Below, in pieces: positions 37,526 through 46,285 of a stretch of 64,000 bases of DNA. The translations under genes and the position numbers were made by a program. The stretch comes from Psychromarinibacter sediminicola. GTDB lineage: Bacteria; Pseudomonadota; Alphaproteobacteria; Rhodobacterales; Rhodobacteraceae. The stretch covers positions 62,001 through 126,000 of the forward strand of contig NZ_JARGYC010000001.1 in NCBI RefSeq assembly GCF_029168335.1. Reading direction: 5' to 3'. Each line of letters starts with the position of its first letter. Positions within the stretch are counted from its first letter, which is position 1. The notes below the pieces were generated by a model. The model saw only the letters and a program-made list of their open reading frames with translations. It did no database searches and was not told the origin of the DNA.

Positions 37526-38449
37526 CTATGCCGTCAGCCGCTCCAGCACCAGCTCCAGCAGCCGCCCCGCCAGCGGGCTGATCGGCATCCGTTTCTGCCG
37601 GATCAGGTGGTAGGGCGACAGGGTGATCCGCTCGGTCATCGGCAGTTCCGCGACGCCGCCCGATCCGGTGCCGACCAGCAGGTCCGACACCTCGCGCGCG
37701 ACCGGCGAGATCGCGTCGGAGCCGTGCAGATAGGCCAGCGTCATCAGCAGCGAAGAGGATTCGATCACGTCCTGCGGCGGGTCGATGCCGGCGATCACGT
37801 GGCGCTGCTCGATCGCCTCGCGGATCGGCATCCCCTGTTTCTGCGCGATCCAGGCGCAGCCGGCGAGGTCCTTCAGCTGCAACCCCGTCTCCCGCAGGAG
37901 CGGATGTCCCGACCGGGCCAGCAGCGCCAGATGCTCCACCCGGCCGTGCAGCACCTCCAGCCGGCCGACCTCGACGCCGCGGGGCACCCGGCTCAGCACG
38001 AAATCCAGATCGCCGTTCAAGAGGCTGTCCATCAGGTCGACGCTGGGCGCGACCTCGACCCGGACCGCGGGGTTGTTCGCCTCGCGCTTCAGCGCGCGGA
38101 TCGCGGGGACGACGAAACCCACGGCGGCGCCGGTGACCGCGCCGACGCGCACGGTGCCGGAGCGGCCGGCGCGGAAGGCGCCCAGTTCCGCTTCCGCCTG
38201 GTCCAGCCCGCCCAGCAGCAGCCGGGCGTGCCGCGCCATCACCTCGCCCACGGGCGTCGGGCGCATCCCCTTGGCGTGCCGCTCGAACAGCGGCGCGCCG
38301 ATCAGCCGCTCGGTCTCGGCCAGCGTGCGCGAGGCGGCGGGCTGGGTCATCGCGAGGTGGTCGGCGGCGACGGAGAGCTGGCCGTGCTCGGCCACCGCGC
38401 CGATCAGCCGGAAGTGGCGGAGCTGCAGCCGCGAGACGGGGTCAGTCAT
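37526..38449 (-). CDS. gbpR: LysR regulator, GbpR-like
   Basis: 307 residues. LysR HTH at about 10-67 (VSRLQLRHFRLIGAVAEHGQ, TQPAASRTLAETERLIGAPL) and a sugar-type effector domain. It is divergent from chvE-gguA-gguB, as is gbpR in Agrobacterium, where it controls sugar-binding protein expression in response to arabinose, fucose and galactose. A perfect 18-bp palindrome lies 8 bp before its start. Symbol given by context. Confidence 0.82.
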   Translation of the reverse strand: MTDPVSRLQLRHFRLIGAVAEHGQLSVAADHLAMTQPAASRTLAETERLIGAPLFERHAKGMRPTPVGEVMARHARLLLGGLDQAEAELGAFRAGRSGTVRVGAVTGAAVGFVVPAIRALKREANNPAVRVEVAPSVDLMDSLLNGDLDFVLSRVPRGVEVGRLEVLHGRVEHLALLARSGHPLLRETGLQLKDLAGCAWIAQKQGMPIREAIEQRHVIAGIDPPQDVIESSSLLMTLAYLHGSDAISPVAREVSDLLVGTGSGGVAELPMTERITLSPYHLIRQKRMPISPLAGRLLELVLERLTA

Positions 38450-38456
38450 ACGCTAA

Positions 38457-38474
38457 CATACCGTTAATGGTATG
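38457..38474. promoter_or_regulatory. LysR-type operator between gbpR and chvE
   Basis: CATACCGTTAATGGTATG, 6-bp perfect arms around GTTAAT, matches the LysR T-N11-A style. It sits 8 bp before the LysR start and 143 bp before chvE. A weak TTGACC -35 (38495-38500) follows toward chvE. Confidence 0.65.
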
Positions 38475-38616
38475 AAGATGGCAAGAATACTCATTTGACC
38501 TGCATACAGATCGGCGACTACCGAGGAGTCAGGCGTGCCAGTCCGGCGTGCCGCTAGAAACTTGAACGATCGCGCGACGGTGCCGTTCCGGGCCGCCGCG
38601 CCTACGGGAGGACCCC

Positions 38617-39681
38617 ATGAAGACATTGATCACAGGGCTCGCGGCCCTGGCGCTTGGCGTATCCGCGCTCGCGGCCCCGGCCATCGCCCAGGACAAGGGC
38701 ACCATCGGCATCGCCATGCCCACCAAGTCCTCGGCCCGCTGGATCTCGGACGGCGAATCCATGGTCGCCCAGTTCGAGGAGGCCGGCTACGACACCATCC
38801 TGCAATACGCCGAGGACGACATCCCGAACCAGCTCGCGCAGGTCGAGAACATGATCACCAACGGCGTCGACGCGCTGGTGATCGCGGCCATCGACGGCAC
38901 CACGCTGTCGAACGCGCTGGAGAACGCCTATTACTCGGACATCCCGGTCATCGCCTACGACCGCCTGATCCGCGACAGCGAGCATGTCAGCTATTACGCC
39001 ACCTTCGACAACTTCAAGGTCGGCGTGCAGCAGGCCAACTCGCTGGTGAAGGGGCTGAAAGAGCGCTTCCCCGACGAAGACACCTGGAACGTCGAGCTGT
39101 TCGGCGGCTCGCCCGACGACAACAACGCCTATTTCTTCTATGATGGCGCCATGTCCGTGCTCGACCCGATGATCGAGGAAGGCAAGATCAACATCGTGTC
39201 CGGCCAGCGCGGCATGGACACGGTCGGCACCCTGCGCTGGGACGGCGCGGTGGCGCAGGCCCGCATGGATAACCTGCTGTCGGCGCACTACACCGACACC
39301 CAGATCCATGGCGTGCTGTCGCCCTATGACGGCCTGTCCATCGGCATCCTGTCCTCGCTGAAGGGCGTGGGCTACGGCTCGGGCGACCTGCCGATGCCGA
39401 TCGTCACCGGCCAGGACGCCGAGCTGCCCTCGATCAAGTCGATCATCGCGGGCGAGCAGTATTCGACCATCTTCAAGGACACCCGCGAACTGGCGAAAGT
39501 GACCGTCAGCATGGTCGATGCCGTCCTGCAGGGCAGCGAGCCCGAGATCAACGACACCGAGACCTATGACAACGGCGTCAAGGTCGTCCCCTCCTACCTG
39601 CTGGAGCCGGTGGCGGTGGATGCCGACAACTACGAGGAAGTCGTGATCGACTCCGGCTACCACGACGAAGAAGATCTCTGA
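38617..39681 (+). CDS. chvE: ChvE-like multiple-sugar-binding periplasmic protein
   Basis: 354 residues with a Sec signal (about 1-24, cut after APAIAQ). [50 protein letters not shown] and [12 protein letters not shown]-like segments ([12 protein letters not shown]) mark the type I periplasmic binding domain of ChvE. It delivers arabinose/galactose-type sugars to GguAB. In Agrobacterium ChvE also signals to VirA; no such sensor is seen here. Confidence 0.93.
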   Translation: MKTLITGLAALALGVSALAAPAIAQDKGTIGIAMPTKSSARWISDGESMVAQFEEAGYDTILQYAEDDIPNQLAQVENMITNGVDALVIAAIDGTTLSNALENAYYSDIPVIAYDRLIRDSEHVSYYATFDNFKVGVQQANSLVKGLKERFPDEDTWNVELFGGSPDDNNAYFFYDGAMSVLDPMIEEGKINIVSGQRGMDTVGTLRWDGAVAQARMDNLLSAHYTDTQIHGVLSPYDGLSIGILSSLKGVGYGSGDLPMPIVTGQDAELPSIKSIIAGEQYSTIFKDTRELAKVTVSMVDAVLQGSEPEINDTETYDNGVKVVPSYLLEPVAVDADNYEEVVIDSGYHDEEDL

Positions 39682-39699
39682 GCCAACGGAGACACAGGT

Positions 39700-39721
39700 C
39701 CCGTCCGCGTTCGCGGGCGGG
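39700..39721 (+). other. intercistronic stem-loop between chvE and gguA
   Basis: CCCGTCCGCG-TT-CGCGGGCGGG forms a 10-bp stem with one G-T pair. Such stems after a binding-protein gene commonly stabilise its mRNA or lower expression of the transporter genes that follow; no T-run makes a full terminator unlikely. Confidence 0.55.
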
Positions 39722-39743
39722 GCGCATCGAAGGGGGGAGGCCC

Positions 39744-41264
39744 ATGAGCGCACTGCTGGAGATGCGCGGCATCACCAAGACCTTTCCGGGCGTCAAGGCG
39801 CTGGACCAGGTCAACCTCGAGGTCCGCGAAGGCGAGATCCACGCCCTCGTCGGCGAGAACGGCGCCGGCAAGTCGACCCTGATGAAGGTGCTCTCGGGCG
39901 TCTATCCCCACGGGTCCTACGAGGGCGACATCCTCTATGCCGGCAACCCCGCCGAGTTCGGCGGCATCGCCGACAGCGAACGCGAAGGCATCATCATCAT
40001 CCACCAGGAACTGGCGCTGGTGCCGCTTCTGTCCATTGCCGAGAACATCTTCCTGGGCAACGAGCGCGCCACGAGCGGCGTGATGAACTGGCACGAGACC
40101 TACCGCCGTTCCGAGGAGCTGTTGCGGCGGGTCGGGCTGAAGGACGCGCCGGGCACGCTGGTCGACAAGATCGGCGTCGGCAAGCAGCAGCTGGTTGAGA
40201 TCGCCAAGGCGCTGTCCAAGGAGGTGCGCCTTTTGATCCTGGACGAGCCGACCGCGGCGCTGTCCGAGGGCGACAGCCAGGCGCTGCTCGACCTGATCCT
40301 GGAGCTGAAGACCCAGGGCGTCACCTCGATCATCATCAGCCACAAGCTGAACGAGGTGCGCCGCGTGGCCGACACGATCACCGTGATCCGCGACGGCTCC
40401 ACCGTCTCGACCATCGACGCGCGCGGCCAGGAGGTCACCGAGGACCGGATCGTGCGCGACATGGTCGGCCGCGACATGTCGCAGCGCTATCCCGAGCGGA
40501 CCCGCCACGCGGGCGAGATGCTGTTCGAGGTCGCCGACTGGCAGGTGACGCATCCCGAACACGCCGACCGGCTGGTCGTCCACGACGTCGGCTTCAACGT
40601 CCGCGCGGGCGAGGTTGTCGGCATCGCCGGGCTGATGGGGTCGGGGCGCACCGAACTGGCGATGAGCCTGTTCGGCCGCTCCTACGGGCGCAACATCTCC
40701 GGCGAGGCGAAGATCCGGGGCAAGCCGGCGGACCTGTCCACCGTGGCCCGCGCCATCGACGCCGGGCTCGCCTATGTCACCGAGGACCGCAAGGAACTGG
40801 GCCTGATCCTGGACGAGACGATCCGCACCAACATCACGCTGTCGCATCTGGACGGCGTGTCGCGCACCGGCGTGCTGAACGAGGCCGAGGAGACCAAGGT
40901 CGCCGAGAAGTACCGCAAGGCGATGGGCATCCGCACGCCCAGCGTCATGCAGAGGGTGGTGAACCTGTCGGGCGGCAACCAGCAGAAGGTGGTGCTGTCG
41001 AAGTGGCTGTTCGCCAATCCCGACATGCTGATCCTCGACGAGCCGACGCGCGGCATCGATGTCGGCGCGAAATACGAGATCTACAACCTCATCAACGAGC
41101 TGTCGGCCGAGGGCCGCGGCGTGCTGATGATCTCGTCGGAGATGCCCGAGCTTCTGGGCATGTGCGACCGGATATACGTCATGAACGAGGGCACCTTCGT
41201 GGGCGAACTGGACGCCGCCGAAGCCAGCCAGGAGCGCATCATGTCGCTCATCGTCACCGATTAG
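39744..41264 (+). CDS. gguA: sugar ABC transporter ATP-binding protein
   Basis: 506 residues, two fused nucleotide-binding domains. The first has Walker [10 protein letters not shown] (about 35), [15 protein letters not shown] and [11 protein letters not shown]; the second has [26 protein letters not shown] and [12 protein letters not shown]. This is the arrangement of AraG/RbsA/GguA importers. It powers GguB with ChvE as binding protein. Confidence 0.95.
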   Translation: MSALLEMRGITKTFPGVKALDQVNLEVREGEIHALVGENGAGKSTLMKVLSGVYPHGSYEGDILYAGNPAEFGGIADSEREGIIIIHQELALVPLLSIAENIFLGNERATSGVMNWHETYRRSEELLRRVGLKDAPGTLVDKIGVGKQQLVEIAKALSKEVRLLILDEPTAALSEGDSQALLDLILELKTQGVTSIIISHKLNEVRRVADTITVIRDGSTVSTIDARGQEVTEDRIVRDMVGRDMSQRYPERTRHAGEMLFEVADWQVTHPEHADRLVVHDVGFNVRAGEVVGIAGLMGSGRTELAMSLFGRSYGRNISGEAKIRGKPADLSTVARAIDAGLAYVTEDRKELGLILDETIRTNITLSHLDGVSRTGVLNEAEETKVAEKYRKAMGIRTPSVMQRVVNLSGGNQQKVVLSKWLFANPDMLILDEPTRGIDVGAKYEIYNLINELSAEGRGVLMISSEMPELLGMCDRIYVMNEGTFVGELDAAEASQERIMSLIVTD

Positions 41265-41274
41265 GGAGGCCGAG

Positions 41275-42486
41275 ATGACCGAGACCGTTTCCCACGAGGA
41301 GGGCCAGGAGGCCCGCCCCGCCGGCAAGGGCCTGATGCACTACCTCGCCGGGCACATGCGCGAATACGGGCTGCTCTTCGCCCTGATCGCGATCATGATC
41401 TTCTTCCAGATCGTCACCGGCGGCACGCTGATGCGGCCGATCAACATCACCAACCTGGTGCTGCAGAACAGCTATATCGTCATCATGGCGCTGGGGATGC
41501 TGATCGTCATCGTCGGCGGCAATATCGACCTGTCGGTGGGCTCGGTCATGGGCTTCATCGGCGCGCTCGCGGCGGTGATGATCGTGAACTGGGAGGTGCC
41601 GGTCTTCTGGACCATCCTCGCCTGTCTCGCGATGGGCCTCGTGATCGGCGCGGCGCAGGGCTACTGGGTGGCCTACTGGGCGATTCCGTCCTTCATCGTG
41701 ACGCTCGCCGGCATGCTGGTGTTCCGCGGCCTGTCGCTGTGGCTTCTGGAGGGGCAGTCGGTCGGGCCGTTCCCGCGCTCGTTCCAGTCGCTCTCCACCG
41801 GGTTCATCCCGGACGTGTTCGGCGTCGACCGGCCGAACGTGACGGCGCTCGCGGTCGGCATCGTCTGCGTCGCGGTCATCGTCTGGGCCGGCCTGCGCAA
41901 GCGCGCTCGCAACGCCGAATACGGCATCGAGGACGAGCCGCTGCCGTTCTTCGTCGTGCGCAACCTGATCGTCGCCGGCGCCTTCATGTTCCTGGTCTAC
42001 AAGCTGTCGACCTTCCGCGGCCTGCCCAACGTGCTGATCACCATGGGCATCCTGTTCATCGTCTACGCCTTCGTGACCGAGCAGACGACGCTGGGCCGCC
42101 GCATCTACGCCCTCGGCGGCAACAGGAAGGCGGCGAAGCTGTCGGGCATCGCGACCGAGCGGCTGACCTTCCTGACCTTCGTGAACATGGGCTTTCTGGC
42201 GGCGCTGGCCGGCCTGGTCTTTGCCGCGCGGCTGAACACGGCGACGCCGAAGGCCGGCTTCGCGCTGGAGCTCGACGTGATCGCGGCCGTGTTCATCGGC
42301 GGCGCGTCGATGTCGGGCGGCGTGGGCAAGATCGTCGGCGCCGTGGTGGGCGCCTTCATCATGGGCGTGATGAACAACGGCATGTCGATCATGGGTATCG
42401 GCATCGACTATCAGCAGGTCATCAAGGGCCTGGTGCTGCTCGCCGCCGTGATCTTCGACGTCTACAACAAGCAGAAACAGGGGTGA
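41275..42486 (+). CDS. gguB: sugar ABC transporter permease
   Basis: 403 residues, about ten membrane helices, with the family segments ALGMLIVIVGGNIDLSVGSVMG, AYWAIPSFIVTLAGMLVFRG, ALGGNRKAAKLSGI and FIGGASMSGGVGKIVGAVVG. Longer than RbsC, as GguB/XylH-type permeases are. Starts 10 bp after gguA with a GGGAGG site. Confidence 0.95.
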   Translation: MTETVSHEEGQEARPAGKGLMHYLAGHMREYGLLFALIAIMIFFQIVTGGTLMRPINITNLVLQNSYIVIMALGMLIVIVGGNIDLSVGSVMGFIGALAAVMIVNWEVPVFWTILACLAMGLVIGAAQGYWVAYWAIPSFIVTLAGMLVFRGLSLWLLEGQSVGPFPRSFQSLSTGFIPDVFGVDRPNVTALAVGIVCVAVIVWAGLRKRARNAEYGIEDEPLPFFVVRNLIVAGAFMFLVYKLSTFRGLPNVLITMGILFIVYAFVTEQTTLGRRIYALGGNRKAAKLSGIATERLTFLTFVNMGFLAALAGLVFAARLNTATPKAGFALELDVIAAVFIGGASMSGGVGKIVGAVVGAFIMGVMNNGMSIMGIGIDYQQVIKGLVLLAAVIFDVYNKQKQG

Positions 42487-42500
42487 GGGGGCCGGATCGC

Positions 42501-42550
42501 CCGCCCTACGCGCACCGCGCGACCCCGTAGGGTGGGCAAGTCTGCCCACC
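42501..42550. repeat. second-type REP-like pair
   Basis: GTAG (42527-42530) followed by hairpin GGTGGGCA-AGTC-TGCCCACC (42531-42550), and an opposite-facing CGTAGGGCGGGCGATCC (42510 down to about 42494). The GTAG foot matches the REPs near the RAYT, but the stem sequence differs. Confidence 0.65.
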
Positions 42551-42569
42551 GCCCCCTCGGGAGGATAGA

Positions 42570-44312
42570 ATGAGCTTCAAGCCGGCCGAGTGGCCCCGGA
42601 AACTGCGTTCCCAGGAATGGTACGGCGGCACGTCGCGGGATTCGATCTATCACCGCGGCTGGCTCAAGAACCAGGGCTACCCGCACGACCTGTTCGACGG
42701 CCGCCCGGTCATCGGCATCCTGAACACCTGGTCCGACCTGACCCCCTGCAACGGCCACCTGCGCGAGCTGGCCGAGAAGGTGAAGGCCGGCGTGTGGGAG
42801 GCCGGGGGCTTCCCGCTGGAAGTGCCGGTCTTCTCGGCGTCCGAGAACACCTACCGCCCCACCGCCATGATGTACCGCAACCTCGCCGCGCTGGCGGTCG
42901 AGGAGACGATGCGCGCCCAGCCGATCGACGGCGCCGTGCTGCTGGTGGGCTGCGACAAGACCACGCCCTCGCTGATGATGGGCGCGGCCTCGACCGACAT
43001 CCCCTCGATCGTCGTCACCGGCGGGCCGATGCTGAACGGCTGGTTCCGGGGCGAGCGGGTCGGCGCCGGCACCCACCTTTGGAAGTTCTCCGAGGCGGTG
43101 AAGGCCGGCGAGATGACCCAGGAGGATTTCGTCGAGGCCGAGGCCGCCGTCACCCGCTCGTCGGGCACCTGCAACACCATGGGCACCGCCAGCACCATGG
43201 CCAGCATGGCCGAGGCGCTGGGCATGGCGCTGTCCGGCAACGCGGCGATCCCGGCGGTGGACGCCCGGCGCCGGGTGATGGCGCAGATCAGCGGCCGGCG
43301 CATCGTGCAGATGGTCAAGGACGACCTGAAGCCCTCCGACGTGATGACCCGCCAGGCGTTCGAGAACGCGATCCGCACCAACGGCGCCATCGGCGGGTCG
43401 ACCAACGCGGTCATCCACCTGATGGCCATCGCCGGGCGCGCCGGCGTCGACCTGACGCTGGACGACTGGGACCGGCTGGGCCGCGACGTGCCGACCATCG
43501 TGAACCTGCAGCCCTCGGGCAAGTACCTGATGGAGGAGTTCTTCTATGCCGGCGGCCTGCCGGTCGTGCTGAAGCGGCTGGGCGAGGGGGGGCAGCTGCA
43601 CAAGGACGCGCTGACGGTCTCCGGCGCCACGATCTGGGACGAGGTCGCCGAGGTCGTCAACTGGAACGAGGACGTGATCCGCCCGGTGGACCGGGCGCTG
43701 ACGGCGCAGGGCGGCATCGCGGTGCTGCGCGGCAATCTCGCCCCCGACGGCGCGGTGGTGAAGCCCTCGGCCGCCTCGCCCGAGCTGATGCAGCACCGGG
43801 GCCGGGCGGTGGTGTTCGAGGATATCGACGACTACAAGGCGAAGATCGCCGACGACGCGCTCGACATCGACGAGACCTGCATCATGGTGCTGAAGATGTG
43901 CGGCCCCCGCGGCTATCCCGGCATGTCCGAGGTCGGCAATATGGGCCTGCCGCCCAAGGTGCTGCGCAAGGGCATCACCGACATGGTCCGCATCTCGGAC
44001 GCGCGGATGTCCGGCACAGCCTATGGCACCGTGGTCCTGCACACCTCGCCCGAGGCGGCGCGGGGCGGGCCGCTGGCCATCGTGCAGGACGGCGACATGA
44101 TCGAGATCGACGTCGCCGCGCGCCGCATCCACCTGGACGTGCCCGACGACGAGATCGCCCGCCGCCTCGCCGCCTGGACCTGTCCCGAGGCGCCGCCCGA
44201 AAGCGGCTATGCCCGGATGTTCTACGACCATGTCGAGGGGGCCGATACCGGCGCCGACTTCGACTTCCTCAAGGGCTGCCGCGGCGCGGCCGTACCCAAG
44301 GACTCCCACTGA
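42570..44312 (+). CDS. araC: L-arabonate dehydratase, IlvD/Edd family
   Basis: 580 residues. Cluster cysteines Cys60 (TPCNGH), Cys128 (GCDKTTPS) and Cys201 (GTCNTMGTA) suit the [2Fe-2S] sugar-acid branch, with HRGWLKNQG and the GGSTNAVIHL segment typical of pentonate/hexonate dehydratases. It converts L-arabonate (and probably D-fuconate or galactonate) to the 2-keto-3-deoxy acid. It follows the ChvE-Ggu importer and precedes the sugar dehydrogenase by TGATG overlap. Confidence 0.88.
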   Translation: MSFKPAEWPRKLRSQEWYGGTSRDSIYHRGWLKNQGYPHDLFDGRPVIGILNTWSDLTPCNGHLRELAEKVKAGVWEAGGFPLEVPVFSASENTYRPTAMMYRNLAALAVEETMRAQPIDGAVLLVGCDKTTPSLMMGAASTDIPSIVVTGGPMLNGWFRGERVGAGTHLWKFSEAVKAGEMTQEDFVEAEAAVTRSSGTCNTMGTASTMASMAEALGMALSGNAAIPAVDARRRVMAQISGRRIVQMVKDDLKPSDVMTRQAFENAIRTNGAIGGSTNAVIHLMAIAGRAGVDLTLDDWDRLGRDVPTIVNLQPSGKYLMEEFFYAGGLPVVLKRLGEGGQLHKDALTVSGATIWDEVAEVVNWNEDVIRPVDRALTAQGGIAVLRGNLAPDGAVVKPSAASPELMQHRGRAVVFEDIDDYKAKIADDALDIDETCIMVLKMCGPRGYPGMSEVGNMGLPPKVLRKGITDMVRISDARMSGTAYGTVVLHTSPEAARGGPLAIVQDGDMIEIDVAARRIHLDVPDDEIARRLAAWTCPEAPPESGYARMFYDHVEGADTGADFDFLKGCRGAAVPKDSH

Positions 44313-45247
44313 TGAGCAAGAAGATCGCCCTGGTCGGCATCGGCAAGATCGCCCGCGACCAGCACATCCCCTCGCTCGCCGCCAGCGCCGCCTTCGAGCT
44401 GGCCGCCACCGCCAGCCGCCACGGCACGGTGGAGGGCATCGACGCCTATCCCGACCTTGCGTCGCTGCTGGCCGAGCGCCCCGACATTCCCTGCATCTCG
44501 CTCTGCACCCCGCCGCATGTGCGCTACGATGACGCGCGCCGGGCGCTGGAGGCGGGGCGGCACGTGATGCTGGAAAAGCCGCCGGGCGCGACGCTGTCGG
44601 AGGTGCACGACCTCGCGGCGCTGGCCGAGGCGAAGGGGCTGACCCTGTTCGCCACCTGGCACTCGCGCCACGCCCCCGCCGTCTCGGCCGCGCGCGACTG
44701 GCTGGCGAACCAGACGATCCGGCGGCTGGAGATCCGCTGGAAGGAGGACGTGCGCCACTGGCATCCCGGGCAGGACTGGATCTGGGAGCCCGGCGGTCTC
44801 GGCGTGTTCGACCCCGGCATCAACGCGCTGTCGATCCTGACGGCGATCTATCCGCATCCGCTGCACCTGACCCGCGCCGACCTGCGCTTTCCGGAGAACC
44901 GCGACACGCCTGTCGCGGCCGACCTGACCTTCGCCGACGGCCGCGGCACCGACCTGCGCGCCGCCTTCGACTGGCTGAAGGAGGGCAGCCCGGAATGGGA
45001 CATGCATATCGACACCGACGCGGGCTATGCGCTTCTCAGCGAGGGCGGCGCGCGGCTGTCGATCAACGGGGTCGAGACCTCGGCCCATGCCGGCCCGGAG
45101 CTTGAGGGCGAGTATCCCGCGCTCTACGCCCGCTTCGCCGACCTGCTCGCCGCCGGCGCCTCCGACGTCGACCTGTCGCCGATGCGCCATGTGGCCGACG
45201 CCTTCACGCTCGGCCGCCGCACCACCGGCGCCGCCTTCAACTGGTGA
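44312..45247 (+). CDS. Gfo/Idh-type L-arabinose/D-galactose 1-dehydrogenase
   Basis: 311 residues. The NAD(P)-binding start KIALVGIGKIARDQHIPSL and the catalytic EKPPGAT (Lys about 89) are clear, and WKEDVRHWHPGQDWIWEPGGLGVFDPGINALSI is characteristic of galactose/arabinose 1-dehydrogenases. It oxidises the sugar to the lactone, first step of the pathway. No lactonase gene is seen in the cluster, so hydrolysis may be spontaneous or encoded elsewhere. Confidence 0.86.
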   Translation: MSKKIALVGIGKIARDQHIPSLAASAAFELAATASRHGTVEGIDAYPDLASLLAERPDIPCISLCTPPHVRYDDARRALEAGRHVMLEKPPGATLSEVHDLAALAEAKGLTLFATWHSRHAPAVSAARDWLANQTIRRLEIRWKEDVRHWHPGQDWIWEPGGLGVFDPGINALSILTAIYPHPLHLTRADLRFPENRDTPVAADLTFADGRGTDLRAAFDWLKEGSPEWDMHIDTDAGYALLSEGGARLSINGVETSAHAGPELEGEYPALYARFADLLAAGASDVDLSPMRHVADAFTLGRRTTGAAFNW

Positions 45248-45267
45248 GCCCGAGAGAAAGGATAGCC

Positions 45268-46185
45268 ATGACCCAGCCCCTGACCGGAATCCTCCCCGTC
45301 GCCCCCACGCCGTTCCACGCCGACGGCCGGGTGGACGAGGACGGCATGCGCCGTGTGCTCGACTGCCTGATCGACCAGGGCGTCGACGCGATCTGCATTC
45401 TCGCCAACTACTCCGAGCAGTTCGTGCTGTCCGACGCCGAACGCGAGACGCTGATGCGTATCAGCCTGGAGCATGTCGCCGGCCGCGTTCCGGTGATCGT
45501 GACCACGAGCCACTATTCCACCGGCATCGCCGTGGAGCGGGCGAAGGCGGCCGAGTCCCTGGGCGCGGCGATGATCATGATGATGCCGCCCTATCACGGG
45601 GCGGGGCTCAAGGCCGACGAGACCGGCATCTACGAGCATTTCCGCGACGTCTCGGACGCGATCTCGATCCCGATCATGGTGCAGGACGCGCCGTTGTCGG
45701 GCGTCAACCTTCCGGTGCCGCTGCTGGTGCGCATGGCGAAAGAGCTGGAGAACGTGGGCTACTTCAAGATCGAGTGCCCGTTCGCCGCCGACAAGCTGGC
45801 CGCGCTGATCGAGGCGGGGGGCGAGCATATCCTCGGCCCCTGGGACGGCGAGGAGGCGGTGACGCTGCTGGCCGACCTCGACGCCGGCTGCACCGCCACG
45901 ATGACCTCGGGGATGTTCCCCGAGCACATCCGCCCGATCGTCACCCACTACCTCGCGGGCGACAAGGACGCGGCCTACGACCAGTGGCGCAAGTGCCTGC
46001 CGCTGATCAACCACGAGAACCGGCAATGCGGCCTGCGCGCCTGCAAGACGGTCTATGCCGAGGGCGGCGTGATCGGCTCGGACCACGTGCGCCACCCGCA
46101 GAAGCCGATGTCGCCGCGCACCAAGGCGCGGCTCCTGGAGCTGGCGCGGGAGCTGGACCTGACCGCGCTGCGCTGGGGCAAGTAG
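45268..46185 (+). CDS. araD: DapA-family 2-keto-3-deoxy-arabonate dehydratase
   Basis: 305 residues, class I aldolase fold of the DHDPS family. GYFKIECP holds the Schiff-base Lys167; GILPVAPTPFHADGRVDEDGM starts the barrel. In this cluster it should act on L-2-keto-3-deoxyarabonate, giving 2-ketoglutarate semialdehyde (dehydratase) or pyruvate plus glycolaldehyde (aldolase); the former is favoured by relatives in non-phosphorylative arabinose pathways. AAGGA site at 7 nt before the ATG. Confidence 0.82.
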   Translation: MTQPLTGILPVAPTPFHADGRVDEDGMRRVLDCLIDQGVDAICILANYSEQFVLSDAERETLMRISLEHVAGRVPVIVTTSHYSTGIAVERAKAAESLGAAMIMMMPPYHGAGLKADETGIYEHFRDVSDAISIPIMVQDAPLSGVNLPVPLLVRMAKELENVGYFKIECPFAADKLAALIEAGGEHILGPWDGEEAVTLLADLDAGCTATMTSGMFPEHIRPIVTHYLAGDKDAAYDQWRKCLPLINHENRQCGLRACKTVYAEGGVIGSDHVRHPQKPMSPRTKARLLELARELDLTALRWGK

Positions 46186-46285
46186 CCGCGGCCGGGCGCC
46201 GTCGGGGAAAGGTCGCGCCGGCTGGTCTTTGCGGGCTGCGCCGTTACACTCGGGGCAGACGCCGCAACCGGACAGGAGAGACCCG

